Source of the DNA: Diadema setosum
Taxonomy: Eukaryota; Echinodermata; Echinoidea; Diadematoida; Diadematidae
DNA: 64,000 nt
NCBI RefSeq assembly: GCF_964275005.1
Contig: NC_092686.1
Span: 17,126,547 to 17,190,546 of the forward strand
Direction of reading: 5' to 3'
The notes below the pieces were generated by a model. The model saw nothing but the letters and a program-made list of their open reading frames with translations. It was not told where the DNA came from and searched no databases. Within the stretch, counting starts at the first letter, position 1. Each line of letters opens with the position of its first letter. Made by a program: the position numbers and the translations under genes. This document shows positions 46,971-58,324 of this stretch, piece after piece.

Positions 46971-48307
46971 AATACAAAGAGTGGTTTAAGTACCCGTGAT
47001 CTTCTTTCAAACTACACGGGGTGCGTTCAAGCACTCTCCTAAAGCGCTCTGAACTGTACCTTACCCATGCCAGAGTTCAATGACCTTTATAGTACAACAT
47101 AGGTTAAAATATCCTTTAAAAATCCATAAAAATTCTCATATCACTACCAACATTCAATCATCTGTTCCATTTGTCATTAATTATTTTTCTGCAAGTTTCA
47201 TCAAATCCATTCACAAATTTTTGAGTTGTTCTATAAATTTACAAATGGACAAACCAACGCCGATTTCCTTGGTGGAGGTAATAATAGTTCTAGTAACTAA
47301 GCCTAAAAAAAATATATATATATATATTTATATGTAGGAGCCAATGTAGGCCTCGGGTTGACGAAGGTTGAGATTTACAGCTACAGTTCAAGGAGTTGTT
47401 ATGACAGTCACACACACAGCTCAAGGTAACATAAATTCAACAGAGGGCGCAATGCCACAAAATATCTAAGTATTACTCCTTTATGAAGTCATTCATTCAT
47501 CCAGTGAATGGTGACTATGCTTTAAGAATAAAGTCCCAATCATAATATACTACAAATATATATATAAAAAAAAAAGAGTCTGTTGTGGAAATGCATGATC
47601 TACCACCCTCTACAGTCCTAGTATTTTTGATTGAATCATTTCTTAATTCAAGAAAATGAAATACATAACCAGGTCAATTGTAAATCCCTTTAGATAATTA
47701 CAGACCGATACATTGAAAATTACAAATAACAATTCCAAGAACATACAATACAAATAACATTCGTGAGATTAATGCGCCAGTACCAACAATAATATTTAAC
47801 ATTAACAAACGTTATAACATTTATATCAATTCTATAAATATATATTTATATATATCGAACATTATTTTATGGAACTTTCATACTCCGGATGAGCTAATGA
47901 TCGGTCGATGTTCTGCACTTTTTCTTTCTTTTTTTTTTCAATTTCGTTTCATACAAAATCAAAAATTTCATTAACTTTCCCAAAAAGAAAAATATTTGTG
48001 GTCCTAAAAACTAAAATGGGCCTTCTTTCAATGTACCGGTAATCTAATTCCATATTACAATCTACATATACCACTATAAAATATTACACTTATACACTAC
48101 AAATTAACAAACTTTTAACATTTTTCATGCTGTAGGGAAAGACCCATGAACTGAGAACTACCCGTGAAAGTTGAATTCTGATAAATGTGTATCTATATAT
48201 ACTTTTTTTGTTTTATTTTGATAATGACGTTCAATTGTCTGCACAAGGGGTATTGATGGCCTTGTGTCCGTTGAGGTCATAACAATGCCTACATTAAAGA
48301 AAAAAAA
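46971..48307 (-). other. Probable 5' intron of the TMEM121-like gene
   Basis: AT-rich, with short TA tracts near 47310, 47560 and 47840. No coding element recognised. Confidence 0.4.
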
Positions 48308-48867
48308 TTAAAAGGACAAGTTTACCTTCACAGACATTTGGGTTGAGTGAATGCAGCAATATTAGTAGAACAATCGGACAATCTGTTCAAAAGTTATGAA
48401 TTCTTGAAATTTCTGCTCACTCACGGGTAAATGAGAAGACTACTATACAAGTAGCTACTTATAGTGATGTCACATGTGTACAACTATATAAAGCAAGAAT
48501 AAAGAAAATTCAACATATTCCACTTTTCTTGCATAACAAAAGAACACTTGACTTCTCTCTTTCAGAAGGCAGGGGGAATAATATTACCCTCAACATAGTA
48601 TGTCAGTAACAATTCAAAGAAATGTGCACTTTATTCAAAAAGTGAAGTTTTGTCAAATTCTCTTGTTAGTTTCTTTATATCACTGTACGCATATGACATC
48701 ATACACTGTAATGGTCTTCTCATCCTGCAGTGACTATGCAGATACTCTAAAAATTTATAACTCTTGAACGGATTTTGTCCGATTTTCCCCAAACTTTCAC
48801 TGATGTGTTCTACTAATATTGTGGCATTCACTCAATCCACGTATATAAAGGTGAAATAGTCCTTTAA
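48308..48867. mobile_element. TTAA-flanked MITE, second family
   Basis: Left end TTAAAAGGACAAGTTTACCT; right end is the complement of TTTAAAGGACTATTTCACC. Inverted inner blocks share GGTTGAGTGAATGCAGCAAT-like and AGTAGAACA sequences. A second member begins at 63623. Confidence 0.75.
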
Positions 48868-49799
48868 ATTCCTGGGACAGCCGTCATTCTCGCCACCTTC
48901 TTGCCCAACATGTACTTTTTTACAAAATTCAACATCCCCTGGACAGGTTGACATGCTCTTTCCACCTGATATCTTAAGTACATCGGAAGGCACAATCATG
49001 AACTCAAATACACAGTTCCTAAATCCACCATTCTCATAGGTATTCACTTTACCCAAGAGCCATAAAACTGTGGAATCACCTGCCAGGACCTGTAGTACTA
49101 TGTGACAGTAGGACCCCATCGTGACCAGCAGGCGTCCAGATAATCGATTTGGCTAGATAAGAGAGATGAAGTACCGGTACCCATATGGCCCACTCACCGA
49201 ACAATATGTCTGACAGGATCGAGTCCAAATAAATGACAAATTGACCACTATTTTGTCCGGGTTCATGTTTGTTATTTTCATACTGCTCTCAAGCATCTTG
49301 CCGAACGTTTCATTCACGTTTCATAATAGTCTGCACGTGTGTGCAGTGTGCTAGACTGACCTGGTGGGGTCAGTACCGGGTATACATTTACATTTCATCT
49401 GCATACATAATGATCTTGTATAGTCTTGACTTTAGACGCTACAAGATTTATGCTCATATACAGCACTTTATAGCATATCATGCTAGGGGTTTACACATTA
49501 CCAAATTATGATCATCAGCATGGCACGTCATGTTTCATACTGCATAAATTGATACTTAAATAAAACAAAATATAAATACAATATCACTTCAAGTGTTGTT
49601 TGTTTGACTGATATTAACCACAATGGGATTGATATTGCGATTTGTCGAATACTGCCGCTGCATTATAACCAATGCTGAGCACTCAGTGCCAGTGACAAGC
49701 ATGGCACCAGTCATTGGCATTGTCTCACAAACTGACTTAAAAGTTACAGTCCACTACGATGACTGGAATATGTCCCATCGTGTATTTGCATGATAATGG
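48868..49799. other. Non-coding stretch
   Basis: Probably intronic or upstream for the - strand gene. One TACCGGTA at 49172. No gene recognised. Confidence 0.4.
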
Positions 49800-50065
49800 T
49801 TTAAGGTGTGTTTGTTTTGAGTGAGATTGGCACTGGAAATCACTACCCACGATTCACCGTACACATGCCATACCAAGCGGACGACAACTGAGTAAAAATG
49901 GCAAATGAGAGTCAAATTTCATATTGTGCAGTAAAAGGTCCAACACGAACATTATGGACAATCTATGTGATAAATCGACATCTCCTTCTAATCTAAGGTG
50001 AAATGTGAATTTCTCAGCATTTCTACATAGTTGTGTAACATATTTGGCCATTATTTTTGGCCCAT
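49800..50065 (-). mobile_element. Partial inverted copy of the ATTACCGGAC element
   Basis: The complement contains ACATTTCACCTTAGATTAGA and AGGAGATGTCGATTTATC, matching 51035-51080 of the next copy. Both ends are missing. Confidence 0.65.
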
Positions 50066-50213
50066 ACAACAATCAATAATACTATTAGGCTACATTTAAA
50101 CTATAAAGCCCTGATGCGTATTGAATGTCATTCACTTATTATTTAGAATTTTAATAAAAGGCAGAGATGTACGCCTCCAGAATTACAAGTACCCTGGTGT
50201 CCAGTAATACAAT

Positions 50214-50717
50214 ACTGTGAAAGTGGTTTCTTTCGCGGTGGTTTTATTTTCGCGCTTTTAGGTTGAACTGCGAATTTAACATCACGCGAAAATGTTTTGA
50301 CAAGTCGCGCGAAATTAACCACGCAAGGAAATGTTTTGAACTCGCCCCTTGTTACAATGCGCAGATGAACACATGAAGATTCCGCGCATTTAGTGTATTG
50401 ATGGTCGACACACACACACACACATCAGGGATACCGCGCAATGTGGGTAGAAGCATGTTATAAAGTACAGTACTCGAGAGATGGGATTTCAGGCAAGCCT
50501 GCATTCAATTTTAATTTCTATTTAATAAATAAAAGAATAATTCGATTATAGTTTGGGTTTTCATGTGTAAAACAAAACAGTTTTTAAAACAAAACAGTTT
50601 TTGCCGACTGTGAATTCACAGATTTTGCTGACCGCGAATTTAAACACACGCTAAAAAGTCGGCACCTATGGAAACCGCGAAAGTATCTGTACGCGAAAGA
50701 AACCACTTTTTACAGTA
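50214..50717. mobile_element. MITE with TACTGTRAAA ends (Tc1/mariner-like)
   Basis: Left end TACTGTGAAAGTGGTTTCTT followed by TCGCG; the right end is the complement of TACTGTAAAAAGTGGTTTCT followed by TTCGCG. A TA at both outer edges fits Tc1/mariner target choice. It contains repeated GCGAATTTAAC and CGCGAAA blocks. Confidence 0.75.
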
Positions 50718-50872
50718 ATGGTACATTTTGAATAGACCTACAACTGTAACCCCGGGGCGCTCCTTGTACACAGTTATAATATGACGCTTCACGTTAAGGC
50801 TGGTCACAGTTAGAATAGACCTATCCCCAGGGCGCTCCCTCACACAGTTACACATACAGTACAGGTACGGAT

Positions 50873-51490
50873 GGTATTACCGGACAGAATGGTTCCGGAC
50901 GCGCACCTTTTTGCGTACTAATGACATTCAATACGTGCAGGACTTTGTACATACTGTAGACTAGTCTCACAGAGCGTTTTATGGACTGAAATTGCAAAAA
51001 ATGTGACACAAAAATGTAAAAACGCTAAGAACTTCACATTTCACCTCAGATCTAGAAGGAGATGTTGATTTATCGCAAGATTTTATCACGTTAACTCTTC
51101 GATATGTTCAAGTTCAGACATTTTACTGTAAAATACAAAATTTGAGCCTCATATTTGCCGATTTTTTCTATGTCATCTGCTCGGTAAGAATGTATGGTGA
51201 ATTGCGGGTAAATCATCTATAAATTGTGATTCTGGTGCAAAGACAAGGTGCAAAAGACGTCGATTATTCCATTACGAAAATTGAGTCCACAATTATGATG
51301 CAATTTGACACCGCACTAAAAGGCAACTTTTTGGAGAGGGGTAGAATCTTTTTGAAGTCAATGTTCCAAAAATCGGAGAGAATTATTTTCAAAGTTTTGC
51401 TGAATTCATGATTTTCGGGACTTTTTGTGAATAACTGGTGCTATTTTTGGCCAAAATATCAGCATCCAGTGATACAATCCACTTTTCACG
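50873..51490 (+). mobile_element. ATTACCGGAC element, 3'-truncated copy
   Basis: Starts GGTATTACCGGACAGAATGG and parallels 51966-52828 through TTTTGCGTACTAATGACATT, AAAAATGTAAAAAC and TTCACCTCA blocks. The right terminal repeat is not found. Confidence 0.7.
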
Positions 51491-51691
51491 ATGCTTTGCA
51501 TTCAGGCTGCATGGTACCAGTTAGAATAGACCGAGATCTAACTGTTAACCTTCGCATTCATACGGATTACCATGATCGACGTTACAGTGTTAGTTGTCGG
51601 TTTTCACATATTCAACTAGAGGATCTAGGCCGTCTAGATCTCATCTGTAGCCAGTAGGCCTAGAATATGCTCTAGAATCTATAAAGGCAGG

Positions 51692-51848
51692 CCAGGGGCC
51701 CGTTTCATAAAACTTGTCATCAGTGACAAGTTGTCATAGATGTGACAAGCTAGTGAAATCCTTGCATCTGATTGGCCGAGAGAAAATTTGTCATAAAAAT
51801 GTGGCAGTTGTCAATGATAACAAGTTTTATGAAACGGGCCCCAGGCCC
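51692..51848. mobile_element. Hairpin MITE with GGGGCCCGTTTCATAAAA ends
   Basis: Terminal repeats GGGGCCCGTTTCATAAAACT and its complement, plus repeated TTGTCA blocks inside. 157 bp. Confidence 0.85.
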
Positions 51849-51965
51849 TAGTCAAGGAAGTTGGGTGTCATTTAACTGCACCAGCCAGCGACCCCATGGC
51901 CATGGCCCTAACACGCTACACGAACGTTAGGCCTACAATACATGTACTACGTAGGGGCAAGCATG

Positions 51966-52828
51966 GTATTACCGGACACGCACATTTTTGCGTACTAATG
52001 ACATTCTGTACGCGCGAGACTTCGTAGATTAACCTCACAGAACTTTGTGTGGACCGAAATCGCAAAAAACGCCACATAAAAATGTAAAAACACGAAAATA
52101 TTCACATTTTACCTCAAATTTATAGTTGAGTGACCCGCACCTCGAGATAGTTAATATTTATGCATGTTTGAATCACATTTCGCGACTGAAATTCTATGAA
52201 ATCCCACTCACATACAGGAAAAATGCTGAAGATTCCAATAGAACCAAAAGTTCACTGATCGATATCGGAAATTTGTAGCTATCGTCCTCAAACGCGAACG
52301 ATGCGGAATAGTTGTGCGCTAAGGGGCCCGCAACTCATCACCCGCGCGTGCAGCTCCCATAGACAAAGCATGTAAACTAGAAGTAGAGTCTAACCAGTTG
52401 TCGATTTTTTCACAAGGTTTTATTCTGTGAACTGTTCGAAATGTTCAAGACAGACATTTACCATAAAATACGAAATTTTAGCCTCATTTGCCAATTTTTT
52501 CTTTGTCATCCGCTCAGTGATAATGTGTACGATGATTTGAGGGATAAATTGTGATTCTTGTGCAAGGATTAGGTGCGAAAGATGTCGATTATTTCATTGC
52601 GAAAATCGTGTCTGGTAATACAATGCGATTTTGCACCGTGCAAAAAGACAACTTTTGTAGAGGGTTATGTTTGAAGCATATTTTCTAAAAACTGGAGTGA
52701 ACAATTGACATCAGTTGGCTGAATTCGTAATTTCCAGGAGTCTGTGAATAAGTGATGTTATTTTTAGCCCAAATTTCATCCTCTGAGTACGGAATTCAAA
52801 GCCACGAAAGAAAGCGTCCGGTAATTGG
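51966..52828 (+). mobile_element. ATTACCGGAC element, complete-looking copy
   Basis: Left end GTATTACCGGACACGC; right end is the complement of AATTACCGGACGC, at 52815-52827. About 860 bp without a coding frame. Superfamily unknown. Confidence 0.7.
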
Positions 52829-53122
52829 ATGTGCCACCCTACTACAAGTACTAGGTCTACTACTGGTTAACAGCGCCCAGCGCCGGGGTTAACGTTAGGT
52901 GTCATCCATCGACCATCTAATGGTGATACCAGGTGAAAACCTGTCCTAGCTACTTAGTACTTCGGCTACCCTTCTCGTACCTTTACGCATCTGTCAACCT
53001 TTTAGCGCGCTATTCGACCCGCCCATTTCTGGACAGCTAGTAGCCCGACCAGACACTGTTACGCTATGCGAATCTGTGGGCTGTGTATAGTTAGACAGCT
53101 AGTAGAGCCACCCAAGGAAAGG
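52829..53122. other. Non-coding spacer
   Basis: Nothing recognised. Confidence 0.4.
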
Positions 53123-53227
53123 TGGCCAGGGGGGCATTTCATGAAGGAACTTGTCGCATAAAATGTAAAAGAGACTTGTCAGATATTTTATCCGACAAGT
53201 TCCTTCATGAAATGACCCCCAGGCCCT
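53123..53227. mobile_element. Hairpin MITE with TTTCATGAAGGAACTTGTC arms
   Basis: GGGGGCATTTCATGAAGGAA then CTTGTC on the left and the inverse on the right. The flank GGCCAGG/CAGGCC resembles that of the 51692 element. Confidence 0.85.
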
Positions 53228-54310
53228 CCAGGTTGATTTCGACAAACGCCGCGCCGCAACGGATGGGCGGGTTCTCAACAACAAATCACCTAGGGCCTAC
53301 AGTACAGTATTGCTGTGTAAAAAAAAAATCGCGGCCGGGGAATCCCACCTCCCTGAACCTGCTGGTTTAACTGTCACTTGCACGTACAATGTACCTACTA
53401 CTAATAGAACGCTGAAGTCGACGGCGTCCGGTCGGGTGTGGGCTACCAAAATTCCATCAATACAAACACCATAACTGCGAAATTTTTCCACAGCCCAACG
53501 GTACGTGATCACTAATATCACGACAATGTAACTGTTCAACCCTATAAATATTTTATAACTTACACCTTTACCTCTCAAAGTGCGGAGAGTGACCAGACAC
53601 AGCATAGGCAGTAGTAGGCTTTGAAGCTTCGGCGTGCCAATGCAGTATAAAGGCGAGAGAGCGCTTGCGCTTGAGAGCATAAAGATCGAGAACATAAAGA
53701 TCGAGAGCGAAGAACCGAGGGAGAGGGAGAGAGGTACGAGCGCGGAAGGCGGGATGTTGTTGTTGTTCGTTGTTGCTGTTGTTGTTACAGTATAAATTTA
53801 TTTGGCGTTTGCCACGTGCAAGTGAGCTGAGCGACCGAGCGGCGAGCGGGGAGGGGAAGGAATGTCCCATCCGACACTTTCAGACCTGAAATTTAGGAAT
53901 TGGAGCAATACTCTTTTTGGATATTTTAGATTTTTTTTTGTGTGTGTGTGTTTTTTTTTATAGAAAATACCTCCTCCTGCCACCCCCCCCCATATTTTAT
54001 GTCAGAGCTTTTGCATGGCCAGCGGAACCGTGGGGGCCGTGGGGGCTCGGGCCCCCACACTTTTTGTGCACCATAAAGGAATACATAAGGTGTCATCACT
54101 TGGGCCCCAACACTTTTTTTAACCCAGAAGTACGGAAGTGGCACTACTAGTAATAGAAATAGATAGAGATCTTAAAGTGTGAGCGCGGTAAGGTGATGTT
54201 TTTCCACTGAAGACCTTTTTTTTTTTGCTTTTTTTTTTTTTGCTTGTCAGCTGAAAAAAAAAAAACGGAAATGGAAGGGGAGAGATGAGCTGAGGACCCC
54301 CCCCCCCTCC
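53228..54310. other. Mixed GC-rich stretch with repeat fragments
   Basis: A CpG-containing stretch at 53580-53770, a GAGCGACCGAGCGGCGAGCG motif at about 53828-53848, and a piece resembling the end of the 33489 element (GCCAGCGGAACCGTGGGGGC, about 54018). T and G runs occur near 54215-54245. No gene recognised with confidence. Confidence 0.45.
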
Positions 54311-54905
54311 ACACCCTTCTTCCCTTGCTCGTCTCCCCTCCATGCATAGGGTTACAGCTCGTTATTCCGAAGGTTCGTTATTCCGGAGGTTCGTTAATCC
54401 GAAACACACAAATTCCCTATACCTAGACGTTCGTTAATCCGAAAATGAAAAAGGGTTCGTTAATCCTAACATTTAGAGGGGCCCACATTCTACAAGCAGA
54501 GGGCCCACATTCTACAAGCTCTGTCTTTTTAGTGGGTCTCTCCATTTTTCACACTTTAAGCAAAGTTATACATGTACTTCATTTCGATCACTTCTGTTTC
54601 TTTTTTACAACAAAGTATAATTACTATAAGGTCCTCAATTGTTGTACATTCTTTTCATACATAATGTTCTGTTTACCTTATTCTCTGTTGTCAAAAGAAG
54701 TGTAACTTATGTTTTGTCGGAAAATGAAATAAACTTTGAATTGATTGATTGATTTGAGGCGTTGTTCCGAAGGTTCGATATTCCGGAGATTCGTTAATCC
54801 GAAAATGAAATTCGGAATAAAGAGCCTTCGGAATAACGAACCTTCGGAATAACGAGCTGTAACCTTATGCATGGAGGGGAGACGAGCAAGGGAAGAAGGG
54901 TGGGG
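54311..54905. mobile_element. Large palindrome: fold-back element plus inverted flanks, with LINE end inside
   Basis: The element ends GTTACAGCTCGTTATTCCG (54351) and its complement (to 54863) are further flanked by inverted copies of non-element sequence: CCTTCTTCCCTTGCTCGTCT at 54314 and its complement to about 54900. Inside, the TTCGTTATTCCGAAGG units are split by a + strand LINE 3' end (54479-54757). Confidence 0.8.
54479..54757 (+). mobile_element. LINE 3' UTR inside the fold-back element
   Basis: Contains CTACAAGCTCTGTCTTTTTA followed by GTGGG, the complement of the 3' UTR block at 30163-30190, and ends in (ATTG)n at about 54738-54752. A 5'-truncated insertion younger than the fold-back host. 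The TCTACAAGC block is duplicated (54488 and 54510). Confidence 0.75.
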
Positions 54906-55238
54906 GTTGGGGGGGTGTAATACTCCTTCCATACGAGGATCAACCGAGGCCTTTTTATTCTTAAATGAAATGATCTCGTAAGTTAAATATTTGTGAAATC
55001 TAAAAAGACTACTGTGTAGGGCCTATATATAGGCCTAGCCTAAGAGAGGAACGGAGCGGGGAGGATTACACTGGGAGGGAATATCTCCGTCCCATTATGA
55101 GGGAACTTTTGCATTTTTTGTTAATCTCTTTAGGATGTGGGGCCTACACGTTTTGTCAATCTTAAAACTGTACTGTTAATGTCTGTGGATGTTTGGACCG
55201 AGCGGAGGACGGTGTAGGAATATCCCTCTCCTATTCAA
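54906..55238. other. G-rich spacer related to the next element
   Basis: Contains GAGCGGGGAGGATTACACTG and GAACTTTTGCATTTTTTGTT blocks like the 33489 and 55239 elements, but no ends. Confidence 0.4.
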
Positions 55239-56676
55239 GGGCGCCGGAAGCGGGGGGCAGGGGTGGCACTTGCCCCCCCCCCCCCCAAAAAAAAAAAAAA
55301 TGTTGGGGGGGCAAAACGAGTTTTTGCCCCCCCCCCCCCCCCCAAAGTGCCCCCTGTAACAAATAATTAATCACTGATTTAATGACCAAAATGAACAATA
55401 AAGGCATATTTCTTGTCTAAATGTTGTAATTTCATAACTGAAAATGCAAAAATTTTCGCCCCTTACGGGGCGAACACTAACAACATACATTATTGTATCT
55501 ATACACTAATAGTAACTTATGAGTAAATTTAGTGTATAGATGGTAGCCTCGTGTCCTCGAGTGTGCCCACTGAAACATACCTTTAGTAAACCTTACAATT
55601 TTTCATTTTCTTCTTTGCTTTCTAGCAGTATTGTTCGAACGATGCGATCACGTTTAAGCTTTTAATGAATACATTTCAGATAAATTGCAAAGTGAAAGTG
55701 GCTCGCTCGTTCTGCCCGTACTTATAGTAAAATGAAAAGTTTTCATAAGTTATTATCATAGTCCTTCGCAGTGATTTCTTTTACTATTCTTTTACTCAGA
55801 AATTTAATTTAAAATGCTCTATAAAAGCGACTTTTATAGTCTGTATTTACAAAAAGTCCCTACCCTGGGAGGGGGTATCCCCCTCCCACACCCTCCCCCG
55901 CTCGGTCGCTTCGCTCCCTCGACGAGGATCTCACACCATCACATAATATACCCCCGTATGTTAAGATCATGGTCCTTCCAACTGATTTTTTTCAATATGT
56001 TAATTCCCTAGAAATTTGCTTTTAAATGTTCTATAAACGCGACTTTTATACTCTGTTTTTACAAAAAGTCCCTACCGTGGGAGGGGGTATCCCCCTCCCA
56101 CACCCTCCCCCCCCCCCACTCGCTCGCTTCGCTCCCTCGCCGAGGATCTCGCACCATCACATTATTAATGTATACTCCCCGTTCGTTATGATCATAGTCC
56201 TTCCAACTGATTTTTTCAATATGTTAATTCCCTAGAAATTTGCTTTAAATTCTCTATAAACGCGACTTTTATACTCTGTTTTTACAAAAAGTCCCTACCG
56301 TGGAAGGGGGTATCCCCCCTCCCACACCCTCCCCCAGCTCGGTCGCTTCGCTCCCTCGCCGAGGATGTCACACCATCACATTATTATGTACTCCCGTATG
56401 TAATAATCATAGGCCTTTGCATTGATTATAATATTATTTCACTATATTTAATTCCTTAGAAATTTGCTTTTAAATGGTCTATAAACGCGACTTTTGTACC
56501 CTGTTTTACAAAAGCTCCCTACAGTGTGTGTGTGTGTGTGTGTGGGGGGGGGGGGGTATCCCCCTTTCCACCCCCCCCCCCTCACTCGCTTCGCTCCCGC
56601 GCCGAGGATCTCACATCGTCACAATGTGCCCCCGCTGAGATTTTGCCCCCCCAAAACCAGAAGTGTTCCGGCGCGC
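55239..56676. mobile_element. 1.44-kb element with GCGCCGGAA ends and 210-225-bp tandem core
   Basis: Left GGGCGCCGGAAG at 55240; right TTCCGGCGCGC, ending near 56676. Four tandem units (from about 55800, 56011, 56236 and 56457) each contain TATAAACGCGACTTTTATA-like, CCCTACCGTGGGAGGGGGTA and CTCGCTTCGCTCCCTCGCCG blocks. C/G runs near both ends. No coding frame recognised. Confidence 0.75.
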
Positions 56677-56846
56677 TTGCTCCTATTACTGCGACGCATG
56701 GAGATTTGTATTTTCAGAATTGAAATTCAACGATCTGCGTGCACATTTTTGGTGAAATATTTGGAAAATCCACTGAAAATAGCCAAGAATTTTTCCACAT
56801 CTCATAGGAACTTATGGAGGCGCAAAATGATGTGTTTGTAAAAGAA

Positions 56847-56905
56847 AAAAAATATATATATACAAGTGTATATATCGTATTATATATATACAAGTGTATA
56901 TATCG

Positions 56906-56973
<68 letters not shown>
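56847..56973. repeat. (TA)n microsatellite
   Basis: A duplicated TATACAAGTGTATATATCGT block followed by about 35 TA dinucleotides. Confidence 0.95.
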
Positions 56974-56976
<3 letters not shown>

Positions 56977-58324
56977 GGGACCTAATAACAATGGGGTATA
57001 GGGGCAACTACTCCCCACCCCGATCGACGCCCCAGCTAGAGTACAAGCATGCATATATAGAACATAATAGCTCCATGGTATATCGGGTCCCAACCATGAA
57101 GACATAGGGCTACAAATCTCCTTGGTCCCATCATGAAAGCGCATGTTTTACGCGTGGCATCATCATCTCGTTGACATGTACAGGTCATGATGACAGTCAA
57201 AATCTTGGAATGTCATTTTAAACATTCATATAATTTTTGTTCTTTCAATGAAAACAGTTACTATTGAAACTTTCAACTTTGATCTTCCCATTCTTTATCA
57301 CCCTCCGTGTACCAATGATCGAATCTGTTCTGGTTCGTGACCAACGTTGATGAGTCTCCAAAAACCATCAAATGAATCCAACACAAGGTATTTCGTTAGA
57401 TGAAAAGGGATAAAACTTGTATTATGCTAATAATTTAGATTCATTGAATGGTAGCGGGGGGGGGGGGTCGCAAGCTTGTAGGCCGATACCATTAGTGTTG
57501 ACATTATTTTCCACTCAGACACTCCTCTTTTTTTAATTGATATTAATTTTGTTCCCAAACTATTCAGAGAATTGAGAGTAATGTCAATTTAATCTCACGA
57601 TGACTAAATGTATATTATTATATCGATTTGAATGTGAGAACCATTACGCGAAATCTCTATTTACCGATCATAATTTCATGTCTGATTTTGATTTCACAAT
57701 TTCTATCCACATGAATCTCTATCAATTATCACGAATCAGCATTTTGAATTCTGTTTGGCTGTCTATATCAAATGGTTTATTTTTGTGATTCAAATTGATT
57801 TGATTGGATTCAACTCCTCTCAATATCGTTCGCTTTATATACCAATTCAAAAATCAATTAGCGCTATAAGCTTGAGGGAGAATGGCTTCTATAGAAACTC
57901 GCAAGATAACAAAACTTCTGCATGGACAGCATGGGTTTGGATGTTTTATTTTCTTATTCAAATAATTCAGACTTATGCGGATAGAAGAACATCTTTCCCC
58001 TTCTTTATACACTATTGGTCAAAAAGGTGGAATAATTTTGTATTGAATAAAATTTGACCATTTTGTCAGCATTTAAAAGGCTGTCTGTATAGACAAGCTG
58101 GTATGTTATTGATTACGTACTGTTACCCCATTATTCAGTGGATATTTGAACATGAAGAATGTGTTATTATTACGTAACAAAGTTACCTTGTACAGACTAT
58201 AAAGGTCCGTGCAGTTGAAATATTGCCCTTTTTGCTAATTTTGCACCGTGTAAAGAAAGTTGATTTTTTTTTTCAAGTTCCCTGCGCTGCTGCATTAAAA
58301 ATCGGTAGAGTCCCCATATAGGCT
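56974..58324. other. AT-rich non-coding stretch
   Basis: No gene recognised. The last 130 bp precede the transposase remnant and may be its 5' flank. Confidence 0.4.

Noticed and set aside
53568-53870. First exon of the TMEM121-like gene on the - strand
   Set aside because: A GTAAAG donor and CpG-rich sequence fit, but nothing links it to the acceptor at 46589, so it was not listed as an exon.
56714-57144. Tyr-Ile repeat frames
   Set aside because: Translation of a (TA)n microsatellite.
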